Shown: positions 19,033 through 26,919, numbered from the stretch's first letter. The stretch: 64,000 bases of DNA from Tepidimonas taiwanensis (GCF_020162115.1 NZ_CP083911.1:558001-622000); one strand, 5' to 3'. Notes: generated by a model not told the origin, from the sequence alone. Translations and numbers: made by a program.

Positions 19033-19354
19033 GGGAACGCCGCTGTGGGGAGGACGTCCGGCCTGGGCGCGACGTCCGCTGGGTGCCGCCGGTCGTCGCG
19101 GCGGCCAATGGACAATGGGGCTTTATTGTAAGGAACGCCCCGCACCCGCCGCCCTGTGTGTCGTCCCACATGGCGGCGCGTGAGGGTGTCGGCGCGGGGG
19201 CGAAGAAGGGTGGTGTGTTGCGCCATCGTCACGCGGGTGTCGGGAATGTTGATTTGTCGGCAGTGTTTTGTGGCAAAATGAAACCAGAGCCCCCAGAATG
19301 CTCTGGGCAAAACGCTCGAATACCTGCATCGTTCCCCAATTCAAGAGGAAACCC
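19033..19354. promoter_or_regulatory. Divergent intergenic region between gyrA and the ompA-like gene
   Basis: These 322 bases contain no supported gene and must hold promoters in both directions. For the plus-strand gene a weak sigma-70 candidate is TTGATT at 19249-19254 with CAAAAT at 19274-19279, but the 19-base spacer is long. No riboswitch or known operator was recognised. Confidence 0.4.
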
Positions 19355-19999
19355 ATGAACAAGCTCACCAAGATTGCTGCGCTGTTCGCGACGGCTGCCA
19401 TGGCCTCCGCCGCAGGCGCCCAAACCATCGACAACTGGCGCAACGGCACCGGCGACCTGGTGTGGAAGAACGGGACCAACGAGCTGTGCTGGCGCAATTC
19501 GAGCTGGACGCCCGCGACCGCTGCCAAGGATTGCGACGGTGCCATTGTCCCGGCGCCCGCCCCGGCTCCGGCTCCGGCGCCTGCCCCGGCTCCGGCCGCT
19601 GCGCCGGCACCCGCACCCGCTCCGGCGCCCGCGCCCGCTCCGGCTGCGCCGGCCAAGGTGACCTACGCCGCCGACGCCTTCTTCGACTTCGACAAGGCTG
19701 TGCTCAAGCCCGAAGGCAAGGCGCGCCTGGATGACCTGGTCGAGAAGGTCAAGGGCATCAAGCTGGAGGTGGTGATCGCGGTTGGCCACACCGACTCCAC
19801 CGGTCCGGAAGGCTACAACCAGAAGCTGTCGGTGCGCCGTGCCGAAGCGGTCAAGGCCTACCTGGTCAGCAAGGGCATCGACGCCAACCGCATCTACACC
19901 GAGGGCAAGGGTGAAACCCAGCCGGTGGCGGACAACCGCACGCGCGAAGGCCGCGCGAAGAACCGCCGCGTCGAAATCGAGGTGGTCGGCACCCGCTGA
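19355..19999 (+). CDS. OmpA-family outer-membrane/peptidoglycan-binding protein
   Basis: A 214-residue secreted protein. The N-terminus is a signal peptide (about 1-22, ending AGAQ). It is followed by a short mature segment with WRNGTGDLVWKNG and two cysteines, then a low-complexity Ala-Pro hinge of about 40 residues, then an OmpA C-terminal domain (about 105-214). Motifs are FFDFDKAVLKPEGKARL, GHTDSTGPEGYN and the terminal NRRVEIEV. This domain anchors outer-membrane proteins to peptidoglycan. There is no eight-strand beta-barrel, so it is not classical OmpA; such short forms are common in Burkholderiales. The start has an aagagga ribosome site. Confidence 0.88.
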   Translation: MNKLTKIAALFATAAMASAAGAQTIDNWRNGTGDLVWKNGTNELCWRNSSWTPATAAKDCDGAIVPAPAPAPAPAPAPAPAAAPAPAPAPAPAPAPAAPAKVTYAADAFFDFDKAVLKPEGKARLDDLVEKVKGIKLEVVIAVGHTDSTGPEGYNQKLSVRRAEAVKAYLVSKGIDANRIYTEGKGETQPVADNRTREGRAKNRRVEIEVVGTR

Positions 20000-20050
20000 T
20001 CGCCGCGCATTCCCGGGGTCGCGTTGTCGACCCTGTGGGCATGCCCGCAG

Positions 20051-20078
20051 AACCCCGCCCCCCGGCGGGGTTCGTCGT
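20051..20078 (+). terminator. Probable intrinsic terminator after the ompA-like gene
   Basis: A perfect 9-bp stem (aaccccgcc at 20051-20059 with ggcggggtt at 20064-20072) and a 4-base loop are followed by cgtcgttttc. It lies 51 bases after the gene stop and just before ubiG. Confidence 0.65.
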
Positions 20079-20121
20079 TTTCATTCCCCGCCGTACGATC
20101 GGGCCCCGCGATAATCACGCC

Positions 20122-20838
20122 ATGGATGCGCCTTTGAACGTCGACGCGGCCGAATTGGCCAAGTTTTCCGAACTGGCCCACCGCTGGTGGGATCCCGACA
20201 GCGAGTTTCGGCCGTTGCACCAGATCAACCCCCTGCGGCTGGGGTGGATCGAATCGGTGGCCGGCCCATTGCGCGGCCGTGCCGTGTTGGACGTCGGGTG
20301 CGGCGGCGGCATCTTGGCCGAGGCGATGGCGCGCCAGGGCGCACAGGTGCTGGGTATCGATATGGCCGACAAGCCGCTGAAGGTAGCGCAGCTGCACGCA
20401 CTGGAGCATGGGGTGGCGGGCGTGCGCTACCGGCTCGTCAGCGCCGAGCAGCTGGCGGCCGAGCAGCCGGGCCAGTACGACGTGGTCACCTGCATGGAGA
20501 TGCTGGAGCACGTGCCCGACCCTGCGTCCGTGGTGGCGGCCTGCGCGACCCTCGTCAAGCCCGGGGGCTGGGTTTTTTTCTCCACGCTCAACCGCAACCC
20601 GAAGTCCTTCCTGTTCGCGATCGTCGGGGCGGAATATGTGTTGCGCCTGTTGCCGCGCGGCACGCACGAGTACGGCAAGTTCATCCGCCCGAGTGAACTC
20701 GCGGCGTTTTGCCGCCGTGCCGGGTTGGAGGTCCGTGCCACGCGCGGCCTGACCTACAACCCCCTGACACGCCGCTATGCGCTGACCGACGACACCAGCG
20801 TCAACTATCTCCTGGCCACGGTCAAGGAGGCACCGTGA
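20122..20838 (+). CDS. ubiG: Ubiquinone biosynthesis O-methyltransferase UbiG
   Basis: A 238-residue SAM-dependent methyltransferase for the two O-methylation steps of ubiquinone synthesis. Visible features are the N-terminal AKFSELAHRWWDPDSEFRPL, SAM motif I VLDVGCGGGILAEAMA, CMEMLEHVPDP and FFSTLNRNPKSFL, plus GTHEYGKFIRPSEL. These match UbiG closely and its length is normal. The stop overlaps the GTG start of the following HAD phosphatase gene. The ubiG-gph pairing is common in betaproteobacteria. Confidence 0.95.
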   Translation: MDAPLNVDAAELAKFSELAHRWWDPDSEFRPLHQINPLRLGWIESVAGPLRGRAVLDVGCGGGILAEAMARQGAQVLGIDMADKPLKVAQLHALEHGVAGVRYRLVSAEQLAAEQPGQYDVVTCMEMLEHVPDPASVVAACATLVKPGGWVFFSTLNRNPKSFLFAIVGAEYVLRLLPRGTHEYGKFIRPSELAAFCRRAGLEVRATRGLTYNPLTRRYALTDDTSVNYLLATVKEAP

Positions 20839-21506
20839 CGCGCCGCACCCGGTTTCAGGCGGTGTTGTTCGACCTCGACGGAACGCTGGTCGACAGCGCC
20901 CCCGATTTGGGTGACGCGGCCAACCGCATGCGCGAGCGGCGCGGGTTGCCGCCGCTGGACGAGGCGTACTACCGGCCGCGGGCCAGCAGCGGCGCACGCG
21001 GCATGATCGAGGCGGCCTTCGGCCTCACGCCCGATCATCCCGCCTTTGACGCGTACAAAGCCGAATACCTGGACACCTACGGTGAGGTCATGACCCGCCG
21101 CACCCGACCTTTCGACGGGGTCGAATCGCTGATCGCGGCGTTGGAGGACGCGGGTCTGCCGTGGGGCGTGGTCACCAACAAGATCGAGCGCTTCGCCCTG
21201 CCGCTGACGGCGGCGCTGCCGCTGTTTCGCTCGGCGGGCACCGTGATCGGTGGCGACACGACGCCCCACCCGAAGCCGCACCCGGCGCCGCTGCTGGAGG
21301 CCGCCCGGCGGCTGGGTGTCGAACCGGCGGCGTGCGTCTACGTCGGCGACGACGAGCGCGACATCGTCGCCGGTCGGGCGGCGGGCATGGCCACCGTGGC
21401 GGCGCGCTACGGCTATCTCGGCGTCGACGCCGACGTGGCGACGTGGGGGGCAGAAGCGATCATCGACGGGCCGCTCGACCTCTTGAACTTTTTGGAATTG
21501 CCGTAA
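20835..21506 (+). CDS. HAD-family phosphatase, phosphoglycolate-phosphatase-like
   Basis: A 223-residue HAD hydrolase with nucleophile motif LFDLDGTLVDSAPD, motif II VVTNKIE, the lysine in PHPKPHPAPLL and motif III YVGDDERDI. The GTG start at 20835 overlaps the ubiG stop and follows a caaggaggc ribosome site, so the pair is coupled. Annotation pipelines usually call this gph. It is a paralogue of the cbbZ product at 2294-3022, so it may serve housekeeping 2-phosphoglycolate removal or another phosphate ester such as MurNAc-6-phosphate. Confidence 0.85.
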   Translation: MTRRTRFQAVLFDLDGTLVDSAPDLGDAANRMRERRGLPPLDEAYYRPRASSGARGMIEAAFGLTPDHPAFDAYKAEYLDTYGEVMTRRTRPFDGVESLIAALEDAGLPWGVVTNKIERFALPLTAALPLFRSAGTVIGGDTTPHPKPHPAPLLEAARRLGVEPAACVYVGDDERDIVAGRAAGMATVAARYGYLGVDADVATWGAEAIIDGPLDLLNFLELP

Positions 21507-21509
21507 ACT
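21483..21509 (+). promoter_or_regulatory. Candidate promoter of tmRNA
   Basis: TTGAAC at 21483-21488 and TAAACT at 21504-21509, with a 15-base spacer, end 10 bases before the tmRNA 5' end. The -10 overlaps the stop codon of the upstream HAD gene. The short spacer lowers confidence. Confidence 0.4.
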
Positions 21510-21519
21510 AAGCAAGCAC

Positions 21520-21894
21520 GGGGCTGTACTGGATTCGACGTGGGTTCGGACGCGCCGCAGGGCATGTCGAGGTGCTGTGACCTCGTAAAACAGCAGCAAC
21601 AAAGTAACTGCGAACGACGAACGTTTCGCTCTCGCCGCCTAATCCGGCGAGCCTTGCACCGGTCGGCCGATAGGCCGGGCCAAAGGGTCGACAGGCCCTG
21701 CGGCGGCAAGGGAATCTGCATCGGCTGGTCGTGCGGCGGGCAACTTGCCGTGCGATGAGATCCAAGGTTGCTGGCCCGGGACGTAGCGTGCCGCTGCGCG
21801 GCGCTCCGGGTGAGACTCCAAACAGACGGCTACACATGTAGAACTGCGCGAAGAAGGCTTGCGGACGGCGGTTCGACTCCGCCCAGCTCCACCA
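21520..21894 (+). ncRNA. ssrA: Transfer-messenger RNA (tmRNA)
   Basis: A tmRNA of 375 nt. The 5' end begins GGGGCTGTACTGGATTCGAC and the 3' end has the T-arm GGTTCGACTCC and ends CTCCACCA, the tRNA-like domain. The internal tag frame encodes ANDERFALAA, typical of betaproteobacteria. tmRNA with SmpB and EF-Tu rescues ribosomes stalled on broken mRNAs and tags the products for proteolysis. It is followed directly by a strong terminator. Confidence 0.97.
21610..21642 (+). other. tmRNA tag-peptide reading frame
   Basis: The frame GCG-AAC-GAC-GAA-CGT-TTC and onward to TAA encodes the degradation tag ANDERFALAA; with the alanine carried by the tmRNA itself this gives AANDERFALAA. The C-terminal LAA is the ClpXP recognition end. 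Confidence 0.92.
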
Positions 21895-21902
21895 ATCACC
21901 CT

Positions 21903-21930
21903 GGCCAACCGGATCCGGTTGGCCTTTTTT
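21903..21930 (+). terminator. tmRNA terminator, first copy of a repeated sequence
   Basis: A perfect inverted repeat (ggccaaccgga and tccggttggcc, 21903-21924) with no unpaired loop bases is followed by a run of six T. A near-identical copy stands at 22900-22927. Confidence 0.85.
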
Positions 21931-22021
21931 CTGTTCTTTTCTCCCACTGCTGACGCGGTTGGCGGGAATGGTGTCATGAACGCACCGGACTTTCACACGG
22001 CCCGGTTCGGCGTCCACGACG

Positions 22022-22342
22022 CTACAGTACCGCTTCCAAACCCTTGCGCTCGATCAGGTTGAGTAACTTCAGGGACGGGCCGCTCGGCTTCTTGTCGCCC
22101 ACTTCCCACTTCTGCACCGTGGACACGCTGGTGTTGAGCACGGCGGCAAAGACCGCCTGGCTGAGGCGAGCCTGTTCGCGCAGCGATTTGATCCGCTGCG
22201 GTGGCATCTCGTGAACGTCGAGATGGCAAAGCGCATCAAACTCGCCCATGCGCCGTTTGCTGATAAGCCCAGCACGGTGCAGACCCTGCGCGGTCTCATG
22301 CATCTCGTCCAGGATGCGACTCTTACGTTGGGTCGTTGCCAT
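22022..22342 (-). CDS. XRE-family antitoxin (NadS/HigA-like)
   Basis: A 106-residue protein with a C-terminal helix-turn-helix (about 50-100): IKSLREQARLSQAVFAAVL and STVQKWEVGDKKPSGPSLKLL. This matches antitoxins of the NadS/HigA type that bind both their toxin and their own promoter. The ATG at 22342 lies within the 3' end of the toxin gene (20-base overlap), so the pair is toxin first, antitoxin second, as in higBA systems. It is bounded by the tmRNA end and its duplicated terminator. Confidence 0.85.
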   Translation of the reverse strand: MATTQRKSRILDEMHETAQGLHRAGLISKRRMGEFDALCHLDVHEMPPQRIKSLREQARLSQAVFAAVLNTSVSTVQKWEVGDKKPSGPSLKLLNLIERKGLEAVL

Positions 22343-22709
22343 TGCACACCTCCACGATTTCACCCGCCGCCAGCGCGGTCCCCAATTGGTGCTCATCGAA
22401 CGCCAGGAATTCCTTCGCCACTTCTTGGAGCACCCGCAGTTCGTCCAAGTCGATATTGGTCCGTTCATTCTTGCCAAACCCGTACAGGAAGAACCACCGG
22501 TCCGCCAGCTTGGTGGCCACGAGGGTCCGTGCTCCACCACGTTTACCCTGCCCGGGTAGCGCGATTCGCTTTTTCACGACATGGCCACCCAGGTCGGCGT
22601 CGATGAGTCCCTGGGCCATCTCGGTAACGGCTGCACACAGGGCGTCGTCGGTCAAGCCGGTCTTGCGCATCCAACGGGTGAATGTCCGGGTTCGGAACAC
22701 TCTTCTCAT
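22323..22709 (-). CDS. RelE/HigB-family toxin
   Basis: A 128-residue protein with a basic N-terminus (MRRVFRTRTFTRWMRK), a KKRIALPGQGKRGGARTLVA core and FFLYGFGKNERTNID, which match RelE-like toxins of the HigB2/YgjN kind. Such toxins cleave mRNA on the ribosome. The ATG at 22709 gives the expected N-terminus; an in-frame TTG lies two codons upstream. The gene looks intact. Base composition is visibly less GC-rich than its neighbours, as expected for acquired DNA. Confidence 0.85.
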   Translation of the reverse strand: MRRVFRTRTFTRWMRKTGLTDDALCAAVTEMAQGLIDADLGGHVVKKRIALPGQGKRGGARTLVATKLADRWFFLYGFGKNERTNIDLDELRVLQEVAKEFLAFDEHQLGTALAAGEIVEVCNGNDPT

Positions 22710-23032
22710 TGGCAAAGCATACCACTTGGTGCAGTAGTTTCCCAGCTGCTAGGCGTCCGGCAGACATCGCGGGCGGGCCTTCTGGCGCGCCGGGCCAATG
22801 GCCGTTCCGTACACGTGGGCACGCGCGTGCGGGCCGCCTCCTATCGGTCGTGAAGGGTGAGCTGGGGGTCAGTGTCGGATTCCACCGCCCATCACCCCAG
22901 GCCAACCGGATCCGGTTGGCCTTTTTTGCGCCCGTGGGCTGCGTACAATCGCGCACTTTCGCGCCGTCGTCGTGGTGTTCCCCGACGTGGCGGGTGGTGG
23001 CGGGGCGGCCGCGTGTGGCCGTGGTGGTGCGC
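22710..23032. other. Gene-free interval containing the second terminator copy
   Basis: About 320 bases with no convincing gene in either direction. The left part is the promoter region of the toxin-antitoxin pair. The right part holds the duplicate of the tmRNA terminator (22900-22927) and the leader of the GDT1-type gene. No yybP-ykoY manganese riboswitch core was recognised in that leader. Confidence 0.6.
22892..22927 (+). repeat. Second copy of the tmRNA 3' flank and terminator
   Basis: The sequence atcaccc, then the 22-base palindrome ggccaaccgga/tccggttggcc (22900-22921), then a T run repeats 21895-21930 almost exactly; the only difference is ca in place of t between the two parts. It forms a direct repeat around the toxin-antitoxin genes, and can act as a terminator. 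Confidence 0.8.
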
Positions 23033-23611
23033 ATGGAAGCTTTGTGGGTCTCGACGGGCGTCGTCGCCCTGGCCGAAATCGGCGACAAGACGCAGCTGCT
23101 GGCGTTTCTGCTCGCGGCGCGGTTCAAGAAACCCGCCCCGATCATCGCGGGCATTCTGTTGGCGACACTCCTCAACCACGGATTGGCCGGGGCGCTGGGG
23201 GCCTGGATCGTCGCGCACGTCAGCCCGGACATTCTGCGCTGGGCGCTCGGGTTGTCGTTCATCGCGATGGCGGTGTGGACGCTGATACCCGATCGCGTCG
23301 AGGAGGACGAGGTGTCGATCGCCCAGCGCTTCGGCGTCTTCGGGGCGACGCTGGTGACGTTTTTCCTCGCGGAGATGGGCGACAAAACGCAGGTCGCGAC
23401 GGTGGCGATGGCGGTGCACTACGCGGCTCCGCTGATGGTGGTGGTGGGCACGACCTTCGGGATGCTGATCGCCGATGTGCCCGCGGTATTCGTTGGCGAC
23501 CGCCTGTCCCAGCGCCTCCCGATGCGCTGGGTACGGGGGGCGGCGGCCGCGGTGTTCGCCGCGCTGGGGGGGATGACGCTGCTCGGGGCCGGATCGGCGC
23601 TGGGCGTTTGA
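23033..23611 (+). CDS. TMEM165/GDT1 (UPF0016) family cation transporter
   Basis: A 192-residue membrane protein with about six hydrophobic helices arranged as two homologous halves. Each half carries the family signature ExGDKT (AEIGDKTQ near residue 15 and AEMGDKTQ near residue 115). Members export Mn2+ or exchange Ca2+/Mn2+ for protons, such as MneA of Vibrio. The start at 23033 is chosen because the first helix and motif follow at once; upstream in-frame sequence is unlike the family. The substrate here is inferred from the family. Confidence 0.88.
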   Translation: MEALWVSTGVVALAEIGDKTQLLAFLLAARFKKPAPIIAGILLATLLNHGLAGALGAWIVAHVSPDILRWALGLSFIAMAVWTLIPDRVEEDEVSIAQRFGVFGATLVTFFLAEMGDKTQVATVAMAVHYAAPLMVVVGTTFGMLIADVPAVFVGDRLSQRLPMRWVRGAAAAVFAALGGMTLLGAGSALGV

Positions 23612-23638
23612 CGGTCGTCAGGGCGTTGGGCGCTGCGC

Positions 23639-24178
23639 TCAGCTGTGCGCGGGCCGGTGCCCGGTGCGCAGCGGCCCCGCGCGCTCGGTGATCGTGGCCT
23701 GCAGGGACGGGTTCCAGCCGAGGGCGAACATCGCCTCCGCGACCACGAACATCGGGCCGACGAGCAGGCCAACGAGATCGTCGACGAACGCGGGTTTGCG
23801 CCCCTCATACCGGTGGCCGATGAACTGGATGACCCAGCCGACGAGGAACAGCCCGACGCCCCAGGCGGCCCACGTCGCGGTGGGCAGCGCGGCCAGCGGC
23901 AGGGCCGCGGCGACGAGCAGGCCGTTGACCGCGCTGGTGGCCGCGCCAAGGGCGGGCGCGCCGCGCGTCAGGTACCACAGCGTCGAGGCGGCCCACAGCA
24001 GGTGGATCGGTGCGAGGGGGAGTCCGCCGACGGTCCACGTGGGCCGCGACAGCAACACGGCTACGGCGAACACGATCATCGGGATACCGACGAAGTGCGT
24101 GGCGATGTTGCGGCGGTCGCGGTGGTACGCCGCGTACTGGCACAGCAGGTCGGTGGCACTGCGCAGGGGCGATGGCAT
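23639..24178 (-). CDS. Mpo1-like (DUF962) membrane protein
   Basis: A 179-residue membrane protein with the family signature YAAYHRDRRNIATHFVGIP near the N-terminus, a second histidine motif GHRYEGRKPAF near 125, and four hydrophobic helices. The yeast homologue Mpo1 is an iron-dependent dioxygenase in alpha-oxidation of 2-hydroxy fatty acids; the conserved histidines are kept here. The function of bacterial members is largely untested. It converges with the GDT1-type gene with a 27-base gap. Confidence 0.88.
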   Translation of the reverse strand: MPSPLRSATDLLCQYAAYHRDRRNIATHFVGIPMIVFAVAVLLSRPTWTVGGLPLAPIHLLWAASTLWYLTRGAPALGAATSAVNGLLVAAALPLAALPTATWAAWGVGLFLVGWVIQFIGHRYEGRKPAFVDDLVGLLVGPMFVVAEAMFALGWNPSLQATITERAGPLRTGHRPAHS

Positions 24179-24349
24179 CGGCGCGTCTCCTGATGAACCT
24201 TAACGCGCCGCATCGTCGCGCGGCCCGGGGGTGCGCCGCTGTCGTCTCCGGGACAGGCGGCGATCGGGGTTTTCCCGGGGTGGTGGCACATCGGCACCGG
24301 CGGCGGCCGTCCGGCGTGCAGGTCGCCGCCGTGCTGGACAACGGCAACG

Positions 24350-24378
24350 ATCGCTGTATGCTTATAGAAATATATCGG
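24350..24378. promoter_or_regulatory. AT-rich dyad, possible ModE-like operator
   Basis: In very GC-rich surroundings, 24352-24377 reads CGCTGTAT then ten bases then ATATATCG. The halves resemble the ModE molybdate/tungstate repressor half-sites (CGTTATAT and ATATAACG), with 6 and 7 of 8 matches, but the spacer is ten rather than about eight. It lies 26 bases before the start of the metallo-hydrolase gene that precedes tupBCA. It may equally be just the promoter -10 region. Confidence 0.3.
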
Positions 24379-24403
24379 GCAGAGTGTCCGTGCAGGAGTC
24401 ATC

Positions 24404-25429
24404 ATGGCGAATATTCGTTGGTCTCGGCGGCGCTGGCTGCAGGCGGTGGCCGGTGCCGGGGTGATGGGGGCGGGCCTGGCCGCCGTCCCGGAGGTGCGGC
24501 TCTTTGCGCAGCAGTTGCAGGATTTCATCGAGGGCCCGCCGGTGCCCGACATCAAGCCGGAGCGCCTGACGGCCCACGTGTGGCAGATCTACGCGCAGGA
24601 CGGTTTCCCGACACCGGAAAACCGCGGGGTCATGGCCAACGTGGTGTTCGTCGTGACGTCCGCCGGGGTGGTGGTGCTCGATTCCGGCTGCTCGCTGCAG
24701 CACGGCGAGATGGCGATCCGCATGATCCGCACCGTGACCGACAAGCCGGTGGTGGCGATCTTCAACAGCCACTACCACGGCGACCACTGGCTGGGCAACC
24801 ATGCGTTCGTCAAGACCTTCGGCGAGGCGCTACCAATTTACGCGCTGCCGCACACGATCGAGCAGATCAAGGGGGCCGAAGGCAACCTGTGGCGCAGCCT
24901 GATGGAGCGTTGGACCAACCAGGCGACGATGGGTACGCAGGTGGTGGCACCCAACCGCGCGGTGCAGCACGGACAGACGTTCACGTTTGGCGACGTCACG
25001 CTGCGCATGCACCACTACGGCAAGGCGCACACGCCGTCGGACCTGTGCGTTGAGGTGGTGCAGGACCGCTTCACCTACGTCGGCGACATCGCGATGGAGA
25101 ACCGCATCGCCAACATCGACGATGGCTCTTACCCGGGAACCTTCAAGTACTACGACGCGCTGCAGCAGGCGGCGGGTGAGCAGATCTGGTGGCCCGGTCA
25201 CGGGCGCGGCAGCAAGACGCTGCTGAAGGACTATGGCACATTTTTGCGCGGCATCTGGGAGCCGTGCGTGCAGGCGGTCAAGGACGGCGTGCCGCTCGAG
25301 CGCGCGAAGGAGCTGGTGCTGAAGGACCCGCGCGTCGCCGCCCGCGCCAAAGGCATGGCGGGGTTCGACTCCAACATCGGCAAATACACGAGCCTCGCGT
25401 ACCTGGAGGCCGAGCGTGAGCTGTTCTGA
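24404..25429 (+). CDS. Tat-exported metallo-beta-lactamase-fold hydrolase
   Basis: A 341-residue protein. The N-terminus has a twin-arginine-like signal (WSRRRWLQAVAGAG, cleavage about residue 36), so it is probably periplasmic. The metal motif is NSHYHGDHWLGNH (HxHxDH), with further ligands likely in HHYGKAHTPSD, TYVGDIAM and the PGHGRG segment. It resembles periplasmic zinc hydrolases of the SoxH/quinoprotein-relay group. The substrate is unknown. It lies only 48 bases before tupB with no clear terminator, so it may share the tungstate transporter message. Confidence 0.85.
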   Translation: MANIRWSRRRWLQAVAGAGVMGAGLAAVPEVRLFAQQLQDFIEGPPVPDIKPERLTAHVWQIYAQDGFPTPENRGVMANVVFVVTSAGVVVLDSGCSLQHGEMAIRMIRTVTDKPVVAIFNSHYHGDHWLGNHAFVKTFGEALPIYALPHTIEQIKGAEGNLWRSLMERWTNQATMGTQVVAPNRAVQHGQTFTFGDVTLRMHHYGKAHTPSDLCVEVVQDRFTYVGDIAMENRIANIDDGSYPGTFKYYDALQQAAGEQIWWPGHGRGSKTLLKDYGTFLRGIWEPCVQAVKDGVPLERAKELVLKDPRVAARAKGMAGFDSNIGKYTSLAYLEAERELF

Positions 25430-25477
25430 TCCCCGCGCGCGGCGGGGCCCGCGGCGATGCCGCTACCATCGCGGGCC

Positions 25478-26206
25478 ATGGAGCCGTTGCGCGCGAGTCT
25501 GGAGGTGGCGCTGCACCTGCTGGTGTCGGGTGACCCCGCGCTGTGGGCCGTCGTCGGCCGCTCGCTCGCGGTGAGCGGTCTGGCGTGCGCGCTGGGTTGC
25601 GCGATCGGCCTGCCGCTGGGTGCCTGGCTCGGGGTGGCCCGGTTTGCCGGCCGCGGGGCGGTGATTACGCTGGTCAACACGCTGCTGGCGGTGCCGTCGG
25701 TGGTGGTGGGGCTGCTGGTGTACCTGCTGCTGTCGCGTTCGGGGCCGTTGGGGTTTCTCGGCTGGCTGTACAGTTTTCCGGCGATGGTGTTTGCGCAGAC
25801 CGCGCTGGTGCTGCCGGTGGCGGTGGCGTTGACGCGGCAGGTGGTGGAGGATGTCGAGCGCCAACACGGCGAGCAGTTGCGCGCGCTCGGTGCCGGCACC
25901 GGCTGGCGCGGCGCGTTGCTGGCGTGGGACGAGCGCTACGCGCTGCTGATGGTGGTCATCACGGCGTTCGGCCGCGCGGTGTCCGAGGTCGGGGCGGTCA
26001 TGATCGTCGGCGGCAATATCGAGGGTTACACGCGGGTGATGACGACGGCCATCGCGCTCGAGACCAGCAAGGGCGACCTGCCGCTGGCGCTGGCGCTGGG
26101 TGCGGTGTTGATGGCAGTGGTGCTGGCGCTGCACACGGCGGTGGCGGCCCTGCGGCGCTGGCGTGCGCGCGTCGATGCCGGGGCGTTAGCGGGGGCGCCG
26201 GCGTGA
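25478..26206 (+). CDS. tupB: Tungstate ABC transporter permease (TupB-like)
   Basis: A 242-residue permease with about five or six membrane helices and the cytoplasmic coupling loop around EQLRALGAGTGWRGALLAWDERYALL. The segment VGAVMIVGGNIEGYTRVMTTAI is typical of TupB and related oxyanion permeases. An in-frame ATG at 25457 is possible, but 25478 fits the family start better. The stop overlaps the GTG start of the ATPase gene. Assignment to tungstate rests on the whole operon, especially the binding protein. Confidence 0.85.
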   Translation: MEPLRASLEVALHLLVSGDPALWAVVGRSLAVSGLACALGCAIGLPLGAWLGVARFAGRGAVITLVNTLLAVPSVVVGLLVYLLLSRSGPLGFLGWLYSFPAMVFAQTALVLPVAVALTRQVVEDVERQHGEQLRALGAGTGWRGALLAWDERYALLMVVITAFGRAVSEVGAVMIVGGNIEGYTRVMTTAIALETSKGDLPLALALGAVLMAVVLALHTAVAALRRWRARVDAGALAGAPA

Positions 26207-26919
26207 CGGTGGTGTTCGCGCTGCGGGGGGTACAGGCCCGGCTCGGGACGCGCCGGCCGGTGGCGGCGCTGCGGGACATCGACCTGTGCGTGCGCGCCGG
26301 GGAGCGGGTGGCGCTGGTGGGGGCCAACGGCAGCGGCAAGAGCACGCTGCTGCGCGTCCTGATGGGGCTCGTGCCCGTGCAGGGCCATCTCGAGCGGGCG
26401 GACGTGCGCGCGGCGATGGTGTTTCAGCGGCCGTATCTGATGCGGCTGAGCGCCCGGCACAACGTGGCCGTGGCGCTGTGGGTGCAGGGCAGGCGCTGGT
26501 CGCAGGCCTGTGCGGCGGCGCGCGAGGCGCTCGCGCGCGTCGGGCTCGTGGCGCTGGCGGATCGCCCTGCGCGCGCGCTCTCCGGTGGACAACAGCAGCG
26601 CCTGGCGCTCGCGCGCGCGTGGGCGCAGCGGCCGGACGTGTGGTTGCTGGATGAGCCGACCGCGAGCCTCGACCCCCAGGCACGGCAGGAGGTGGAGGCG
26701 CTGATCGCGGCGTTTGCCGCCGAGACCGGCGCGACGGTGGTCTTCAGCAGCCACCATCTGGGGCAGGTGCGGCGCCTGGCCACCCGGGTCGTGTACCTGG
26801 ACGGCGGGCGCATCGCCGCCGACCTGCCGGTGGAGGCGTTTTTCGACTTGGGGCGGCTGGCGCAGGCGTCGCCGTCCGCGCACGCGTTCGTACGGGAGGA
26901 ACTGCCGTGGGTGGGGTAG
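26203..26919 (+). CDS. tupC: Tungstate ABC transporter ATP-binding protein (TupC-like)
   Basis: A 238-residue ABC ATPase with Walker A GANGSGKST (about 40-48), Q-loop VFQRPYLMR, signature LSGGQQQRLALARAW, Walker B VWLLDEPTASLD and the H-loop histidine in VVFSSHHLG. It starts with GTG overlapping the tupB stop (GTGA). It lacks the regulatory C-terminal domain of ModC, which is typical of TupC. The end overlaps the start of tupA by 13 bases, so the three genes are tightly coupled. Confidence 0.87.
   Translation: MTVVFALRGVQARLGTRRPVAALRDIDLCVRAGERVALVGANGSGKSTLLRVLMGLVPVQGHLERADVRAAMVFQRPYLMRLSARHNVAVALWVQGRRWSQACAAAREALARVGLVALADRPARALSGGQQQRLALARAWAQRPDVWLLDEPTASLDPQARQEVEALIAAFAAETGATVVFSSHHLGQVRRLATRVVYLDGGRIAADLPVEAFFDLGRLAQASPSAHAFVREELPWVG

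Noticed and set aside
22928..23032. A manganese (yybP-ykoY) riboswitch before the GDT1-type gene
   Set aside because: The expected conserved core was not found in the leader.
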